DNA of 7,222 bases from Planctomycetaceae bacterium (GTDB taxonomy: Bacteria > Planctomycetota > Planctomycetia > Pirellulales > UBA1268). Below are positions 5,586 through 7,222 of the stretch, piece by piece. The stretch is from the NCBI GenBank assembly GCA_002694955.1, contig NZNR01000023.1, forward strand, positions 25,235 to 32,456, written 5' to 3'. Made by a program: the position numbers and the translations under genes. Under the pieces are notes generated by a model that saw nothing but the letters and a program-made list of their open reading frames with translations, was not told the DNA's origin and searched no databases. How positions within the stretch are numbered: the stretch's first letter is position 1; every line of letters starts with the position of its first letter.

Positions 5586-7222
5586 TTATTGAGCGATAAT
5601 TCTTCGAGCGACAGGCTGTGAGATAACAGGGTTTAAAGTCTTGCGGATCTCACTGAGTGCTGTGGCAAGTGTTGCATCATTATTAATCATTTGACCGGAG
5701 GCATCTGGGCGAGCGGTCTGTTGTACCCAGAGATCCGGTGAGACGCCGACTCGACTGTATGGCTGGCCAGTTGGTGAATAAAAATGAGCAGTTGTTAATC
5801 GCATGCCAACGCCAGCTGCATCCATTGGGAAAATCCCTTGAATCGACCCTTTTCCATAGCTCTGGACACCAATAATTTTGCCACGATTATGGTCTTTTAT
5901 AGCGCCAGCAAAAATTTCACTCGAACTTGCGGAATCACTATCAATGAGAAGGGTAATTGGCATATGCCAAGTGCCAGCGTGACTCGCAGTGTAGTTGAAA
6001 TCTTCTTCAGGACTGCGGCCTCGCGTCGCTACAACGAGGCCACGGTCAATAAATAAATCAGACACATCAACGGCTGCGGATAGAAGTCCACCTGGATTCC
6101 CTCGAAGATCAATAATGAGAGATCGCATTCCGGCGGCATCAAGTTGACGCATTGCGGCATCTAGGTCAGAAGCAGTTTTTTTCTGAAAGGAAGTAATGTG
6201 GAGATAGCCAATCCCATTCACACGATCGAGTAATTCAACATTTTCGATACTTGGGATTTCAACATGTTCTCGTCGAACTGTCATAGCACGTGCTGGCCCA
6301 ACTCCTCGTAGTACAGCAAGTGTCACACGTGAACCTTCGGGTCCTTGCAGTAATTGTGCTGCCGCGTCAACATGCATGCCAGCAATAGGTTTTCCGGCGA
6401 TCCCAATCAGGTGATCTCCTGCTTTAAGTCCCGAGCGTTCGGCAGGACTACCAGAAATGACATGTACTACCAACAGACCGTCTTCAGCACTTTTTAACTC
6501 AACTCCAAGGCCAACAAAGTTGCCCTCGATTTGAGCGTAGAGGTCATTGAGCTGGCCTGTTGTCAGGAATGCAGAATACTCATCAAGGCCACCAACAGAT
6601 GCGGCAGTCATTTCAAGAAAAGTGACAGCAGGGCGAACACCAACCACGGATTGGGCGGCACGAGCAATCCAGACTGCAACAGTCTCAGCGTCCGAAAGGC
6701 TCCCAATACTCCGACCTTCAAGGATATGTTGTATATGCTGTTGCAATAACGCAACACGATCTGGTGTTGCCTGCCGAGCATGCATGGACTGAAATTGGGG
6801 ATCACTCACTGCAACGTGAAGAGCCAAACAGCCACGGCTGATGAGTTTATTAAAATCTGGATTGGTAACGTGATGCGAGTTGATACGTTGCAGGCACTCT
6901 ACAAAAAGTTGCCTTGCTTCCCTTTCCGTAATGTGACCCAGAGCTTCTTGATAGGCTTTTTCAGCTGAGCGACGATCAAGGTCGCAATGAATCTTTGCTA
7001 AATCATATCTATGATAAAGCTCATTCGACAATTCACCCTTACGAGCAGCTGTCTCACAAAGACTGACTAACTCTGGCCATTGACCAGCAGCCTCAAGCTT
7101 TGTTGATCGAACAGCTAGATCATCAACAGTACTATCACCAGCGCTTGTGAGGTTGACTGGTTGAATGGCAAGCAATCCACCCAGCAGAACAATAAAAAAA
7201 GTGTTCAGAATGGAAGTCCACT
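5586..7222 (-). CDS. Exported S41-family carboxy-terminal processing protease (CtpA-like) with PDZ domain, 5' end missing
   Basis: A periplasmic or envelope serine protease that cleaves proteins near their C-termini. The frame stays open to the right edge, so the TTG at 7175 is not the start. The codons before it read WTSILNTFFIVLLGGLLAI, the hydrophobic core of a signal peptide, and no ATG is in frame, so the start lies beyond 7222. Counting from that TTG as residue 1, residues 20-130 are helical and TPR-like (weak call). LDEYSAFLT (197-205) matches the usual LDPHS-FLT segment. A PDZ domain spans about 220-290 (GLGVEL, GSPAERSGLKAGD), and the S41 core follows (LIIDLRGNPGG, 353-363). The catalytic serine is S417 in DSASSSE and the lysine is K442 in YGKG. 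Their 25-residue spacing equals the S372-K397 dyad of the D1-processing protease. Q446 is also kept. The enzyme looks active. Its substrate is unknown. Confidence 0.94.
   Translation of the reverse strand, partial: WTSILNTFFIVLLGGLLAIQPVNLTSAGDSTVDDLAVRSTKLEAAGQWPELVSLCETAARKGELSNELYHRYDLAKIHCDLDRRSAEKAYQEALGHITEREARQLFVECLQRINSHHVTNPDFNKLISRGCLALHVAVSDPQFQSMHARQATPDRVALLQQHIQHILEGRSIGSLSDAETVAVWIARAAQSVVGVRPAVTFLEMTAASVGGLDEYSAFLTTGQLNDLYAQIEGNFVGLGVELKSAEDGLLVVHVISGSPAERSGLKAGDHLIGIAGKPIAGMHVDAAAQLLQGPEGSRVTLAVLRGVGPARAMTVRREHVEIPSIENVELLDRVNGIGYLHITSFQKKTASDLDAAMRQLDAAGMRSLIIDLRGNPGGLLSAAVDVSDLFIDRGLVVATRGRSPEEDFNYTASHAGTWHMPITLLIDSDSASSSEIFAGAIKDHNRGKIIGVQSYGKGSIQGIFPMDAAGVGMRLTTAHFYSPTGQPYSRVGVSPDLWVQQTARPDASGQMINNDATLATALSEIRKTLNPVISQPVARRIIAQ

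Noticed and set aside
5957..5970. 14-bp perfect palindrome TTGGCATATGCCAA in the protease gene
   Set aside because: It encodes Trp-His-Met-Pro in a conserved part of the S41 gene, has no loop and is a single copy. Chance is enough to explain it.

Overview
The window reads as ordinary bacterial chromosome: six clear protein genes, one very uncertain small ORF, and no RNA genes, mobile elements or CRISPR arrays that I can see. The best lineage guess is Planctomycetota or a relative. This is inferred from the style of the RsmG and CvpA-family proteins, a calcium-loop motif of the D-x-N-x-N type on the CvpA protein, and start codons that all lack a Shine-Dalgarno sequence. I could not run a search to confirm it.

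Layout. On the + strand, the 3' part of sucC (bases 1-659) is followed 46 nt later by complete sucD (706-1584). Together they encode the two subunits of succinyl-CoA synthetase, the TCA-cycle enzyme that makes a nucleoside triphosphate from succinyl-CoA. All other genes are on the - strand and converge on sucCD. In their direction of transcription they are an exported S41/CtpA-type protease (7222-5586, 5' end outside the window), rsmG (5487-4798, 16S rRNA G527 N7-methyltransferase), a 479-nt stretch with no confident gene, a GspE/PilB-type secretion ATPase (4318-2678), and a CvpA-family membrane protein (2636-1698). A 17-nt hairpin at the sucD stop codon sits between the converging sets.

Working together. 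SucC and SucD form one enzyme. The GspE-like ATPase and the CvpA-like protein are 41 nt apart and probably co-transcribed. Both depart from their usual family form. The ATPase starts with membrane helices where these enzymes normally carry a soluble N-terminal domain, and the CvpA protein carries a proline-rich linker and EF-hand-like loops after its four helices. No pilin, secretin or platform-protein gene lies beside them. This pair is the most interesting part of the window, but nothing here proves a new system. rsmG and the protease gene look like housekeeping neighbours.
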